Below are positions 15,308-25,000 of a stretch of 32,345 nucleotides of DNA, piece after piece. The notes beneath the pieces are model-generated. The model was given only the letters and a program-made list of their open reading frames with translations, did no database searches and had not been told where the DNA came from. This DNA is from Rathayibacter tritici. GTDB taxonomy: Bacteria > Actinomycetota > Actinomycetes > Actinomycetales > Microbacteriaceae. The DNA lies in NCBI RefSeq assembly GCF_002932875.1, contig NZ_PSWS01000018.1, positions 1-32,345 of the forward strand, written 5' to 3'. Both the position numbers and the translations under genes were made by a program. Numbering within the stretch: position 1 is the stretch's first letter; each line of letters opens with the position of its first letter.

Positions 15308-16581
15308 GCCGAGCCGCCCCGCATGGTGAGGCGGCGGACGACCAGGGGGACGTCGGAGGGCCGCGGGACGATGGTGCGCGTCGGCGGCCGGATCGCGAGC
15401 ACCATGACCACCAGCGCCATCAGGATCCCGCTCGCGTTGGCGACGGCGGCGGCGATCGCCCCGTTCGCCGGGCCGAACGCGAACAGGATCCCGAGGCAGG
15501 TGAGCAGCCCGGCGCCCTGCGCGATGGTCAGGCTGATCCCGCGGTTGCGGGCCGAGAGCACCTCGCCGGCGCTCACGGTGACGACGACGAAGACCGAGCC
15601 GAGGATCGCGAAGAAGACCGCGGGCATCGCCTCCGCGAACTTGTCGCCGAAGAGCAACGGCACGCCCCACGGAGTGACGACGGCGAGGAATACGGCCGAG
15701 GCCAGGCCGACCGCGAAGGCCGAGCGCAGCGCGTCACCGGTGGCCGTGATGCGGGCGCCGCCCTCCGTCCGGCTGATGTCCGAGAATACGGGAGCGGCGA
15801 CCGCGTGCGCGAGGAACACCGGCAGGGTTCCGATCGTCACGGCGACGGAGTAGAGGCCCGCCTGGTGCGAGCCGATCAGCGGCAGCATGATCACCTGGTC
15901 GAGGCGCTGGTAGGCGGCGTCCGAGGCCTGCGCGCCGTAGAAGGTGACGGAGCCGCGCACCAGCGGCCGCCAGGGCACCGGAGCGACCCCGCGGGGGCGG
16001 TTGAGCAGCGAACCGATTAGTGCCGTCACCGCGGAGCCGGCGAAGTTCGACCAGATCACGCCCGAGACCGTGATCCTGTCGAGCAGGAACAGCACGACGA
16101 TCCCGCCGACGTACACCAGCGGCTGCGTGGCCTGAAGCAGCGCGACCGCGCCGAAGCGCCGCTGCGCTCCGACAACGCCGATATCGATCATCCAGCAGAC
16201 CATGAGCGGCGTGCCGGTGAGCGCGACGAACACGGCGAGAGTCGCCGCCTCGTCCAGCGCCGAGAGGAGGGTCGAGGTGAGCAGCCAGGCGATCAGCGCC
16301 GCCGGGATCCCGGTCAGCAGGGCGAGCCGCCGGGCCGTGCGGACGGCGCCGAGGTCGCCCGCTTCGGCGAGGACGCGGCGCCGGATCTCCAGCGGCATCC
16401 CGAGCGCGAGCACGATGGGGATCAGGTACATCGAGGCGAGGGCAGCTGCCGTCTCGCCGCGTCCGCTCGGGCCGAGGGCCTGCGCGATCAGCGGGGCGCT
16501 CACCAGCCCGAGCGCTGCGACCGAGAGGCGGCTCGCGAGCATGGCGATCGGCGAGTTCAGGAGGCGCAGCAGAGCGCTCAC
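15304..16581 (-). CDS. Polysaccharide flippase (Wzx-like, MOP superfamily)
   Basis: A 425-residue, roughly twelve-helix membrane protein. It starts with the basic/hydrophobic LNSPIAMLASRLSVAALGLVSAPLIAQALGPSGRGE, the usual N-terminal helix and ALGPSGRGE turn of Wzx/PST transporters. LDQVIMLPLIGSHQAGLYSVAVT in the middle is also typical. It should flip undecaprenyl-linked repeat units across the membrane. The GTG start overlaps the upstream gene's stop by 4 bp, and its own stop overlaps the ligase start by 4 bp, so all four minus-strand genes from 18985 to 13760 form one tightly coupled operon. Confidence 0.88.
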   Translation of the reverse strand: MSALLRLLNSPIAMLASRLSVAALGLVSAPLIAQALGPSGRGETAAALASMYLIPIVLALGMPLEIRRRVLAEAGDLGAVRTARRLALLTGIPAALIAWLLTSTLLSALDEAATLAVFVALTGTPLMVCWMIDIGVVGAQRRFGAVALLQATQPLVYVGGIVVLFLLDRITVSGVIWSNFAGSAVTALIGSLLNRPRGVAPVPWRPLVRGSVTFYGAQASDAAYQRLDQVIMLPLIGSHQAGLYSVAVTIGTLPVFLAHAVAAPVFSDISRTEGGARITATGDALRSAFAVGLASAVFLAVVTPWGVPLLFGDKFAEAMPAVFFAILGSVFVVVTVSAGEVLSARNRGISLTIAQGAGLLTCLGILFAFGPANGAIAAAVANASGILMALVVMVLAIRPPTRTIVPRPSDVPLVVRRLTMRGGSA

Positions 16582-17855
16582 GAGGCCTCCGCAGCTCGGG
16601 CGCCGACGGCGGCGAGCAGCCGCTCCTCGAAGCCGTCAAGAGCGAAGGTGCCGGTCTCGTCGCGGATGCTCAGGTGCATGCAGTCGCGCATCGGCGCCAG
16701 CTCGACCCAGACGCCGAGCGGGAAGCGCAGGTGCGCGGGTATCCCGCTGATCATGGTGTCCGGCTCGATCCGCGGCAGCAGCTCCTCCGAGACCGGTACC
16801 TCAGTCGAGGGCAGCGAGACGTGGATCTCCCAGGGCACGCGGGGCGTCCCCGTCGGGGGGCGCAGGGCGGCGAGCGGATGCTGCACGAGGTTCTTCACAC
16901 CCAGCAGCGCACTCGCCAGCAGCCAGGTCGCCGGGAGGCCGGACTTCGTGGCCGCGGACAGCCGCTCGAGGAGCGAGGTCGCCGACCAGTCATCGGCGCG
17001 GAGGCGGCCGAGCGGGAGGGAGGGCGAGAAGTTCCCGGCGACCTCGGTGCCCTTGTCGACCCAGCGGCGGCAGTCGACGGGGACCACGACCCGGAAGTCG
17101 AGGCCGTCGGTCGCGCAATCCTGTAGGCAGCGAAGCACGAGGCTCGCCGTCTTGAGCGACACCGGCGGTCGGGCCGGACGCTTGCCCTCGCGTGCCTGCT
17201 CCGGGGTCGCGGCGATCGCGGCGAGCGTGTCGGGGCCGAGGACCGTGCTGACCAGGCGCGTGAGCCGGTCCGACTCCTGCTTCGAGAGGGTCGCGTCGAG
17301 CTGGTACCCCGTCTCGGTGCTGGCGGTGAGGGTGCGGAAGGTGTCGCGCGCCTTGCGGACGCCGGCGAGCCCCGTCAGCTCGAAGCGCTCCCTCAGCTCG
17401 CGCAGCGCAGCGGCGGCGAGCGGCTTGGGGGCGATGCTGTCGACTCCCGGAGCGGCCAGCTTGTCGATCACGAGCGCCACGACCGCGGTGGCTCCCGTGC
17501 CGTCGAAGAGCGTGTGCGGGAGGGTGAAGCCGACCGTCGCAGTGTCGAACAGGAGGCGCACCGGCAGCTCCCCCGCGGCGAAACCACGACCGAACAGTCG
17601 GTGCGCCAGCTCCCCGTGCTCGAGAGGGCCGTCGACGACGCGCACCGCGCGCTCCGACGCGTCCAGGGCCGCCGCCACGTCGATCCGACGCCACCGACCC
17701 GCTCGGGTACGCCGACGCAGGAGGACGGCGCCGCGCGGCGAGAGCAGCACATCGCGCAGAGCGGTGCGCACGCGCTCCGCCGTCACTCCGGTCAGCGGAC
17801 CCACGTGGTAGCTGATCAGGAGGTCGTCGTAGCCGAGGTCGCGCAGGGCCCTCAC
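16578..17855 (-). CDS. Condensation-domain/WS-DGAT-fold acyltransferase-like protein in the EPS operon
   Basis: A 425-residue soluble protein. Around residue 114 it has LPHTLFDGTGA, matching the HxxxDG catalytic motif of the chloramphenicol-acetyltransferase/condensation/PapA superfamily: second His (H114), Asp (D118) and Gly (G119) are kept, while the first His of the usual HH pair is Pro. A later VAGNFSPSLPL resembles the GNF-type structural motif of these proteins, and ASWLL-type helices and the length of about 420 fit a two-subdomain CAT fold. GTG start with 4-bp overlaps at both ends, between the DUF1972 glycosyltransferase and the flippase. Context suggests O-acylation of the repeat unit on the cytoplasmic side before flipping. 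Superfamily is moderately supported; donor and acceptor are unknown. Confidence 0.65.
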   Translation of the reverse strand: MRALRDLGYDDLLISYHVGPLTGVTAERVRTALRDVLLSPRGAVLLRRRTRAGRWRRIDVAAALDASERAVRVVDGPLEHGELAHRLFGRGFAAGELPVRLLFDTATVGFTLPHTLFDGTGATAVVALVIDKLAAPGVDSIAPKPLAAAALRELRERFELTGLAGVRKARDTFRTLTASTETGYQLDATLSKQESDRLTRLVSTVLGPDTLAAIAATPEQAREGKRPARPPVSLKTASLVLRCLQDCATDGLDFRVVVPVDCRRWVDKGTEVAGNFSPSLPLGRLRADDWSATSLLERLSAATKSGLPATWLLASALLGVKNLVQHPLAALRPPTGTPRVPWEIHVSLPSTEVPVSEELLPRIEPDTMISGIPAHLRFPLGVWVELAPMRDCMHLSIRDETGTFALDGFEERLLAAVGARAAEAS

Positions 17856-18985
17856 GCCCGGCTCCTGCTCGCTCCCGCGGTGGCCTGCTCGGCGATGACG
17901 CTCAGCAGCGAGCGCTCGTAGCCGGCGTTCACCTCGGCCCAGGAGTAGGAGTGCACGGCCCGCTGATGCCCGCAGTACGAGAGCCGCTCCTGCTCGATCG
18001 GGTCGTTCAGCACGGCGAGCACGCCCTCGGCGATCGCGTCCGGCGTGGGGGCGACGAAACGACCTGCCTGCCGGAGCACCTCGCGGTTGAAGACGGTGTC
18101 GCGAGCGACGACGGGGGCGCCGCAGGCCATCGCCTGCACGAGCGCCGGGTTGGTCCCGCCGACGCTGTGGCCGTGGAAGTAGGCCCCAGCGTGCTGCCAG
18201 AGCGAGTGCAGCCGGGCGTCGTCGCTGACGTGGCCGAACCAGTGCACGCGAACGTTCTTCTGCGCGAGGGCGCTGACGGCCTGATCGAGAGGGCCGCCGT
18301 AGCCGGAAGAGCCGACGATCACCACGTCGTGGCTGCGCGCGATCCGCTCGGCCGCCTCGACGAACTCGAGCACGGTGTTCTCGGGGACGAAGCGCGCCAC
18401 GACCAGGGCGTAGCCGCGGTGGTTCAGGCCCGGCTCGACCGGGTAGTCCGGCGGGACGTCACCGCCGTAGGGGATGATGTCGCCGTCGCGGCCGAACTCC
18501 CGCTTCCAGCGCTCCTGGATCGCCGCCGCGTCGTAGACCATGCGGTCACCGTGGCGGGCGGTCCAGACCGCGCCCTGGTGGAACACGAACTTGGCGAAGC
18601 GGCCCCACTTGGCGCGGTCCCACTCGATCCCGTCGACGTTGACGACGGTCGGAATGCCGCGCTGTTTGAGGATCGGCAGCCAGAATCCGTTGGCGCAGTT
18701 GAGCACCAGAGCGACATCGGGCTTGCGCTTCGCCGCGTCGAGGGCGGCGGTCAGGCCGTAGGAAAGAGTGCTGAGCGATTTGCTCTCGATGCCGTGCGTT
18801 TGCCGGGTGATAACGCGCTCATCGCAGTCCGGGTCGTGGAGAGCAGTGCTGCCCGGTCTTCCGTAGACAATAACCTCCCAGCCCTGTTCCGCAAGGAATG
18901 GCGCGAGACGTCTTACTGCTGTCTCGAAACCCCCATAGTAACTGGGATAACCTCGCGTGCCGATAATCACGACCGACCTGCCCAT
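17852..18985 (-). CDS. DUF1972/GT4-type glycosyltransferase
   Basis: A 377-residue GT-B glycosyltransferase. It begins with VVIIGTRGYPSYYGGFETAV, the hallmark of DUF1972-containing transferases such as rhamnosyltransferase-like EPS enzymes. The second Rossmann half has VVARFVPENTVLEFVEA, an HWFGHVSDD strand and HSVGGTNPALVQAMACGAPVVA, the nucleotide-sugar-binding region of GT4 enzymes. It would transfer a sugar from a nucleotide donor to the lipid-linked repeat. ATG at 18985 with GGGAGA about 9 nt upstream. It is the first gene of the four-gene minus-strand EPS operon. Its first 75 codons or so (18760-18985) use more A/T-ending codons (GTT, AGA, GTA) than the rest, suggesting a mosaic 5' end. 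Confidence 0.88.
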   Translation of the reverse strand: MGRSVVIIGTRGYPSYYGGFETAVRRLAPFLAEQGWEVIVYGRPGSTALHDPDCDERVITRQTHGIESKSLSTLSYGLTAALDAAKRKPDVALVLNCANGFWLPILKQRGIPTVVNVDGIEWDRAKWGRFAKFVFHQGAVWTARHGDRMVYDAAAIQERWKREFGRDGDIIPYGGDVPPDYPVEPGLNHRGYALVVARFVPENTVLEFVEAAERIARSHDVVIVGSSGYGGPLDQAVSALAQKNVRVHWFGHVSDDARLHSLWQHAGAYFHGHSVGGTNPALVQAMACGAPVVARDTVFNREVLRQAGRFVAPTPDAIAEGVLAVLNDPIEQERLSYCGHQRAVHSYSWAEVNAGYERSLLSVIAEQATAGASRSRA

Positions 18986-19090
18986 GTCCCGATTCTCCCT
19001 TGTTGTGCTGACGCCCACAGAATGCGATCGCCCGATGAACTCTGCTGTCGCACTACCGGGCCGTGCGGTGATGAACGGCAGTCGATCGAC

Positions 19091-19104
19091 GGTGTTGTTA
19101 CACC
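19091..19104. promoter_or_regulatory. Small dyad upstream of the glycosyltransferase operon
   Basis: GGTGT-TGTT-ACACC is a perfect 5-bp inverted repeat in the 140-bp gap between the Pr6Pr-like gene and the DUF1972 glycosyltransferase. It could be an operator for the EPS operon or a weak terminator for the Pr6Pr-like gene; no -35/-10 pair was convincing. Confidence 0.25.
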
Positions 19105-19125
19105 CCACGAAGGCGGGTATCGCGG

Positions 19126-19800
19126 TCATACTAGCCGCCCGGGCACTGCCGCCCGCCACCGCTGGAGGGACAGGATAACGACACCCATCAGGAAGAAAAT
19201 CGAGAGGATCAGAACGGTCATCCCGACGATGGTGCGCGGCCCTCCCGACAGCGCCGGATCGAGGAATTCGTAGACGTACCGCGCGGCGAGAGCGCCGCGC
19301 GCGAAGGTGTACGCGAACCACAGCATCGGGAACACCATCACCAGCCAAACGAGGCGCAGATCGACGGGGCGCTCGCCCGGCACCGCGAGCAGCTCGATCA
19401 CGGCGAACGCCGGCACGAGCACATGCAGAACGATCGTGCTCGGGTTCAGCTGCGCTGGATCGCCGAGCGCGACGGGCCCGTAGATCATCAGGAACAGGCC
19501 CGACATGCTGAGCAGGGTCGCGGCATTGAGGGTACGCATCGCCGTGATCCTGGGAGACTCGCCCGTGGGCGCGGCGCTCCTGCGTCCGTTGGAGCGTGCG
19601 GCCCGCCAGGAGCTGCGGCCCGCGATCGCGAACGCGATGACCGAGAGGATGTTGGTGAGCGCCGTGACCGAGCTGAGGAAGTCGGCGGTGGCGTCAGAGC
19701 CCACCCGGGTCTGCGCGACGACGACCGCGCTGAGGACCACGACCGCCCCCAGCGAGGCGATCGCCCACCGAACGAGGGCAATGCGGCGTCGAACTCTCAT
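19126..19800 (-). CDS. Pr6Pr-type six-helix membrane protein
   Basis: A 224-residue integral membrane protein with about six hydrophobic segments (near residues 9-32, 42-58, 87-105, 116-135, 143-165 and 192-212). Segments such as FLSSVTALTNILSVI, HVLVPAFAVIELL and the final MTVLILSIFFLMGVVIL resemble the Pr6Pr family of actinobacterial membrane proteins. Function of the family is unknown. The ATG at 19800 is preceded by GAGAGGG at good spacing; a longer in-frame start at 19938 would overlap the divergent glycosyltransferase and is less likely. It sits inside the EPS locus but in a separate transcription unit, and its base composition is normal for the window, unlike the 5' ends of the genes on either side. 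Confidence 0.7.
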   Translation of the reverse strand: MRVRRRIALVRWAIASLGAVVVLSAVVVAQTRVGSDATADFLSSVTALTNILSVIAFAIAGRSSWRAARSNGRRSAAPTGESPRITAMRTLNAATLLSMSGLFLMIYGPVALGDPAQLNPSTIVLHVLVPAFAVIELLAVPGERPVDLRLVWLVMVFPMLWFAYTFARGALAARYVYEFLDPALSGGPRTIVGMTVLILSIFFLMGVVILSLQRWRAAVPGRLV

Positions 19801-19917
19801 GCGGACCCTCTCGTCGGATGTGGCGGCCCGGAGCGGCCGGATGCTCGAAGTCCGGGGCGGAAGCCCGTTCGGTACAGTCGGGACATCCATGAGAACCCAT
19901 TCCCAGACAGGGGTCGA

Positions 19918-21015
19918 ATGCCCGGCACAGCGTCGCACCGAAGGTCCCTACGGGTCCTGCTCGATGGTAATTGGTGGATTCGCGGCCCGATCTCGAATCG
20001 CGAGGTCATGCGCGAAATCACCTTCACTTGGGCGCGCCTCTTTCCTGAGGATTCACTTGTCGTCGCCGTACCCCTGACGGGGGTAGAGTTTGCGAGACAA
20101 GAACTGGCAGGACTTGCCAGAGTAGTGGCCACAAAACTGCGGCCGCAGGGGGTCAGCGCCATAGTCGAACTCGCCCTGCTCTCTCTCCGTCTCCGTCCGG
20201 ATTTCACGCTCGCGCATAACTTCACCCCCCTTCTTGGGCGATCCGTCGTGTTCATCCAGGACTTTCTCTTCCTGACGAATCCGGAGTGGTTCACCCGCAA
20301 GGAGCGCGCCTACTTCTCGCTCATGCCGCTCACCGTCCGCCGTGCCGACCTGGTGATCGCGAGCAGCGTCGCGGAGTCGCAGCGCATCGTCCGCACCTCG
20401 GCCGCTCGCCGCGCGGTTCCCGTCGGGCTCGGGCTCAGCCGGGCGTTCGCCGCCGCGGAGCCCGTCGCGCCCGCCGGGGTCGACGGATTCGACGGCTTCC
20501 TGCTCGCCGTCGGCCGCCTCACCGCCCGCAAGAACCTGGCCACCACCATCGAGGCCGCGCTCGCGTCGGGAGTGCTCTCCCCCTCCTTCCCGCTGCTCGT
20601 CGTCGGTGAGGCATCCGGCGCGCTCGCCGAGTTCTCGCCCGCCGTCCGCACCGCCCTCGACGACCACCTCGTGCGCCTGCTCGGCCGCATCGAGACGGAG
20701 GAGCTGCGCTGGCTCTACGAGAACGCCGCGCTGTTCCTCTTCCTCACCCTCGACGAGGGCTTCGGCCTGCCCACCCTGGAGGCGCTCGCCTGCCGCACGC
20801 CGATCCTCGCCAGCGACATCCCGGTGTTCCGCGAGATCCTCGGCGAGCGAGCGCGCCTCGTCGATCCGCGCGACGTGTCCGCGATCTCGGCATCGATCCG
20901 CGAGCTCGTCGCTGATCCGCCGGAATCGCCGGATCCGACTGCGGTGCTCGAGTACTACAGCTGGGACGCCGTGGTGACGCGCCTGCGCGCCGCGATGGTG
21001 GCGGTGCTGCCGTGA
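19918..21015 (+). CDS. GT4-family glycosyltransferase
   Basis: A 365-residue GT-B glycosyltransferase. LLAVGRLTARKNLATTIEA, LLGRIETEELRWLYENAALFLFLTLDEGFGLPTLEALACRTPILASDIPVFREI are the standard donor-binding and EX7E-type elements of GT4, so it should use a nucleotide-activated sugar. The ATG at 19918 has AGGGG just upstream and is followed quickly by VLLDGNWW, a reasonable first strand. The first 110 codons or so (to about 20270) contain AGA, ACA, ATA and TTG codons and are visibly less G+C biased than the rest, again suggesting a recombined 5' end. Its stop overlaps the following GT2 gene start by 4 bp. Confidence 0.87.
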   Translation: MPGTASHRRSLRVLLDGNWWIRGPISNREVMREITFTWARLFPEDSLVVAVPLTGVEFARQELAGLARVVATKLRPQGVSAIVELALLSLRLRPDFTLAHNFTPLLGRSVVFIQDFLFLTNPEWFTRKERAYFSLMPLTVRRADLVIASSVAESQRIVRTSAARRAVPVGLGLSRAFAAAEPVAPAGVDGFDGFLLAVGRLTARKNLATTIEAALASGVLSPSFPLLVVGEASGALAEFSPAVRTALDDHLVRLLGRIETEELRWLYENAALFLFLTLDEGFGLPTLEALACRTPILASDIPVFREILGERARLVDPRDVSAISASIRELVADPPESPDPTAVLEYYSWDAVVTRLRAAMVAVLP

Positions 21016-22001
21016 GCGGGCCGACCGTGTCGATCGTGATCGTCACCTACAACAGCCTCGGAGTGATCCGCTCCTGCCTCGACGCGCTCGCCGACCGTGA
21101 CGAGAGCATCGAGATCCTGGTGGTCGACAATCTCTCGCGCGACGAGACGGTCGCCGTGCTGCGCGACGAGTACCCGGACGTGACGGTGGTCGAGAACACC
21201 GAGAACGCCGGCTTCTCGCGCGCGGTCAACCTCGGCGCCGCCCACGCCACCGGCCGCCACCTGCTACTGCTGAATCCGGACGCGCAGATCTCGGCCGCCG
21301 TCGTCGGCTCGCTTGCGTCACTCCTGGACGCCGACCCGACGATCGGCGCCGTCTCCCCGCTGCTCGAGAACGAGGGCGAGGACGTCGAGATCGTCGCCGC
21401 CGGGCACGCCCCCACCGTCCGCCGGATGCTTCTGCACCAGACCGGCCTCTCGCGCCTCGGCCGGCTCTTCCCCGCCTTCGAGGGCCACTATCTCTTCGCC
21501 GCCGACCTGCACGGGCGGCCGCGCGACGTCGACTGGGTCAGCGGTGGCTGCCTGATGGTCCCGCTGGCCGTCTGGGACCGGATCGGCGGCCTGACCGACC
21601 GCTGGTTCATGTACGCCGAGGACGTCGAGATCTGTCTGCGGCTGCGCGCCGAGGGCCTGCGCGTGGTCCTCGATCCGCAACTGCACGCCCTGCACGCGAT
21701 GGGTGGATCCTCCAGTGGCGTCGACGGCCGCGTCGGCACCGCCTGGATCGTGAACCTCTTCGACCTGTACGGCTGGCGGCTGGCCCGCTCCGACGCGGAG
21801 CAGCAGCTCTGGCGCGCCGTGGTGCTCGCCGGGATGGCAGCGCGGATGCTCGTGTACCGGCTAGCCGGGCTGCGCCCCTCGCGGGCAGCGGCGGCGGCCG
21901 GCCAGCTGCGGCGCTACGCGATCTACCGGCGGGCCCTGCGCGCCGCTCCGCTCACCCGCGACCGCGAGCCGCTCGCCGGCCGCCTGCCCGCCGGCCGGTG
22001 A
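21012..22001 (+). CDS. GT2-family glycosyltransferase (rhamnosyltransferase-like)
   Basis: A 329-residue GT-A enzyme. SIVIVTYNSLGVIRSCLDAL opens the fold, LLLLNPDAQIS supplies the DxD-like metal/nucleotide site, and GGLTDRWFMYAEDVEICLRLRAEG is the acceptor-side ED motif typical of GT2 rhamnosyl- or galactofuranosyl-type transferases. The C-terminal 80 residues have an amphipathic/hydrophobic helix (AVVLAGMAARMLVYRLAGLR) that may tether it to the membrane. The GTG start overlaps the GT4 stop (GTGA), so the two are a coupled pair. A strong terminator follows 2 nt after the stop. Confidence 0.88.
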   Translation: MSGPTVSIVIVTYNSLGVIRSCLDALADRDESIEILVVDNLSRDETVAVLRDEYPDVTVVENTENAGFSRAVNLGAAHATGRHLLLLNPDAQISAAVVGSLASLLDADPTIGAVSPLLENEGEDVEIVAAGHAPTVRRMLLHQTGLSRLGRLFPAFEGHYLFAADLHGRPRDVDWVSGGCLMVPLAVWDRIGGLTDRWFMYAEDVEICLRLRAEGLRVVLDPQLHALHAMGGSSSGVDGRVGTAWIVNLFDLYGWRLARSDAEQQLWRAVVLAGMAARMLVYRLAGLRPSRAAAAAGQLRRYAIYRRALRAAPLTRDREPLAGRLPAGR

Positions 22002-22003
22002 TC

Positions 22004-22058
22004 GATTCGTCGCAAAGGGTCGCTTCCGAGTCCGGGAAGCGACCCTTCGTGACGAATC
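22004..22058. terminator. Bidirectional terminator between EPS and fructan regions
   Basis: GATTCGTC-GCAAAGGGTCGCTTCC (22004-22027) is complementary at 22 of 24 positions to 22035-22058, with a 7-nt loop. It lies between convergent genes, directly after the GT2 stop and 35 bp before the GH32 stop. Confidence 0.75.
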
Positions 22059-22092
22059 AGAGCCCGTCCTCCGGGGGAGGGCGGGAGGGCGG

Positions 22093-25000
22093 CTACGTTG
22101 CGGAGCCGCGGTAGAGCACTCGGAGGGTCTCCCGGGTCCCGTCGGGGGCGGTCGCCGTCACACGGAACGAGCCAGCCGGCAGCCGCGAGAGGTGCGTGTC
22201 CACCGACACCGACTTCGTGCGGCCCGCCGCCAGCGAGGTGACCTTCAGCTCACCGTACGGCGTCGGGATACTGAGGCGGACCGGCGTGTTCCCGGCGTTC
22301 GTCGCGGTGGCGGTCAGCACGACCGACCCGCCGCGCGTCACGCCGGTGATCGTCACATCGACATCGACCCGGGTGGCCGGAGCGACAACCGTGACGACGG
22401 GAAGGAGCGCACTGACGCCTCCCGAGACCGCGGTGATCGAGACGGAACCCGTGCCGGGACCCGCGGTCGCCGCGGGGAGCGGAGCGGAGCCGTCGGCGCC
22501 GGTCGTCGCGGTGGCGGTGGTGCCGCCCCCGGCGAAGCGGGCCGGGCCCTCGATCGTGTAGGCGACGTCGGCGCCGGCGACGGGAGCACCGGCCGCGTTC
22601 GTCGCGGTGACTCCGAGGCCGGTGATCGCCGCTCCGGTCTCGACGGTCTGCGCCTGCCCCGAGGGGGTCAGCGTGGCGATCGCGGCCGGGTCGGTGAACA
22701 TCGACGGGCGCAGCGGAGTGACGGTCAGGCTCTCCAGGCGCGCGGTTCCCCCGGAGGAGAGGAGCGAGACTCCCGTGCTCCTCGGGTCGGCGAAGACCTG
22801 ATCGGTGATCGTCGCGAGGCCGCCCTGCGCGAAGGTTTCCACGGAGGCGCGGTCGACGTAGAGCTCGAGGTGCAGCTTCCCGTCCTCCAACGCCACCGGC
22901 GCGGTCTCGACCGAGGGGAAGTCGGCGTCGAAGCCGACATCACCCGAGCGGGTGCGGTCGACGCTCAGCTCACCGGAGGCGACGTCGTAGCTGATCGGCG
23001 TGCGCTGGCTCCCATCGGCGGAGTTGCGGACGGAGAGACCGAACGAGTCGGCATCGCCGGCGCTGAAGGTCGCGTCGAGCCTGTAGACGCTGCCCTCGGC
23101 GGCGGCGGCAGGCAGGGCCGTCTCGCCCTCGAGGATGTCGGCCGCGCCGAGGGTGAACGCCTCGTCACTGCTCGCGAGGCCCGCGGTCTGGTCGACGACC
23201 TTCTGCACGAGCGCCGGGGCGCCGTCGACGGTCTGCAGCGACAGCTCGCGCGGCAGAGCCATCGCTCCCCGCCACGTGCCGGTGGGGATCGCCTCGCCGT
23301 ACTGCCAGTTGTTCATCCACGCGATCATGATGCGCTTGCCGTCGGGCGCGTTGTCGAAGGTGACTCCGGCGTAGTAGTCGCGGCCCCAGTCGAGCCAGTC
23401 GTAGTCGACGAGGCGGCTCTGCGCGGGCTCGTCCGACAGCATGAACTGGTCGGCGAGGATGTGGCCCCAGCCCGCGCGGTTGTTGTCGACGACCTGAAGG
23501 TGCGCCGTCCGCCCTGCGAGGTCCCCGACGTCCCAGGATGCCCAGTCGAGGCTCTCGCTGTCGCTGCCCGTCGCGGTGCGGACGACCTCACCGTCGACGA
23601 CCAGAGTGACGCTGGTCTCGACGGAGCGGAGCTGCGCGGGGGTGTCGGCGAGCACCACGTGATCGACGGTCAGGTGACCCCAGCCTCCGGCCGCGCCGTC
23701 CTGCACCACGATCCTCGCCGTCCTCCCCTGGTGGGCCGAGACGTCCCAGCTCTTCCAGTTGAGGGCGCCGTCGTTCGTGCCGGCCGTGGTCGCCACCACC
23801 TCGTCGTCAATGACGAGCTGCACCTCGAGGGTCTGGGCATCGCCCTCCGGTCGGAAACCGCCGCCCACCAGCATGCTGAGGTGGTCGTTGTCGATCGTGA
23901 ACTCCGGAGAGGTCATCGTGCCGGTGTTGTCGTCGCCCTTCGGGCCGCCCTCGAAGGTGTTGATCCGCTTCTCACCGAGGAAGAATTCACCGCCGTTCGT
24001 AGAGGGATTGGTGCCGTCGGCGAAGTCGCCGGTCACGGTCCAGCCGTTGTCCGTGAGGCTCTGCTGGTCCGGGAATTCGAAGCCGTCGAACAAGAGCTCA
24101 CTGCCCGCTGGAGGATCATTGGCGAGCTGAGTGCCGTCGACGTGCGGGTGGTTGCCGCCGCCGACGAGGAAGTTCAGGTGGTCCTGGTCGACAGTGAAAT
24201 CGGGCGAGCGCATCGAGCCGACCGGCCAGTCCCCATCGTTGAAGCCGTTGATCAACCCCGTTCCGGCGAAACCGGTGACCGCCTGCTGGCCGTCGATCGA
24301 TCCGGTGGCCGGAGCGGCGCCGAACGGCCCATTCTTCCGGTTCCCCGGCTCGTTGTTCACGGTCCAGCCGTTGTAGGTGCCGTCGTCGAAACCGGCGAGG
24401 GTGGTTCCCTCGGGGAGGGTGTCGGAGCCGACGGTGGACTCGGAGGTGAAGGTGGTGCCATCGAAGTCGCCAACGAAGTACTGGCCGCCGGAGCCGCCTC
24501 CGACCGCGCCCGGGTTGAGGTTCACGACCATGACCCACTTGACGTTCGAAGGGTCGCCGTCGACCGCGAGCGGGAACAGGTCCGGGCACTCCCACACTCC
24601 GCCCGTCGCGTTGGCCGGGCCGAACTCGCTGAGCTCGGTCCAGTTCCGCAGGTCCGTCGACTTGTGCAGGAGCACCTTGTGGTCGTCCGCCTCCACGGTG
24701 ACGACGACCCAGTAGGACGACTCCGGAGTGCCGCCGTCGTACCAGAACATGTGCGGGTCGCGAAAGTCGTTCTGGTCGCGGTCGATGACCGGGTTGCCCT
24801 CGTACGTCGTCCAGGTCTGCCCGGCGTCGGTGCTGTAGGCGAGTGCCTGGGCCTGCTCCCCCGTCCTGTAGGCGGCGGTGTACATCGCGACGAGGGGCGG
24901 GTTCTCGGCGGTGCCGAATCCGGAGGTGTTGTCCTTATCGACGACGATCGAGCCGGAGAAGATATCCGACTCCGCGTCGCCCGGGATCGCGAGCGGCTGC

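Noticed and set aside
13907-15853. A 648-codon plus-strand frame opposite the ligase and flippase genes
   Set aside because: Arg/Glu/His-rich antisense noise; the minus strand encodes the membrane proteins with the expected hydrophobic pattern.
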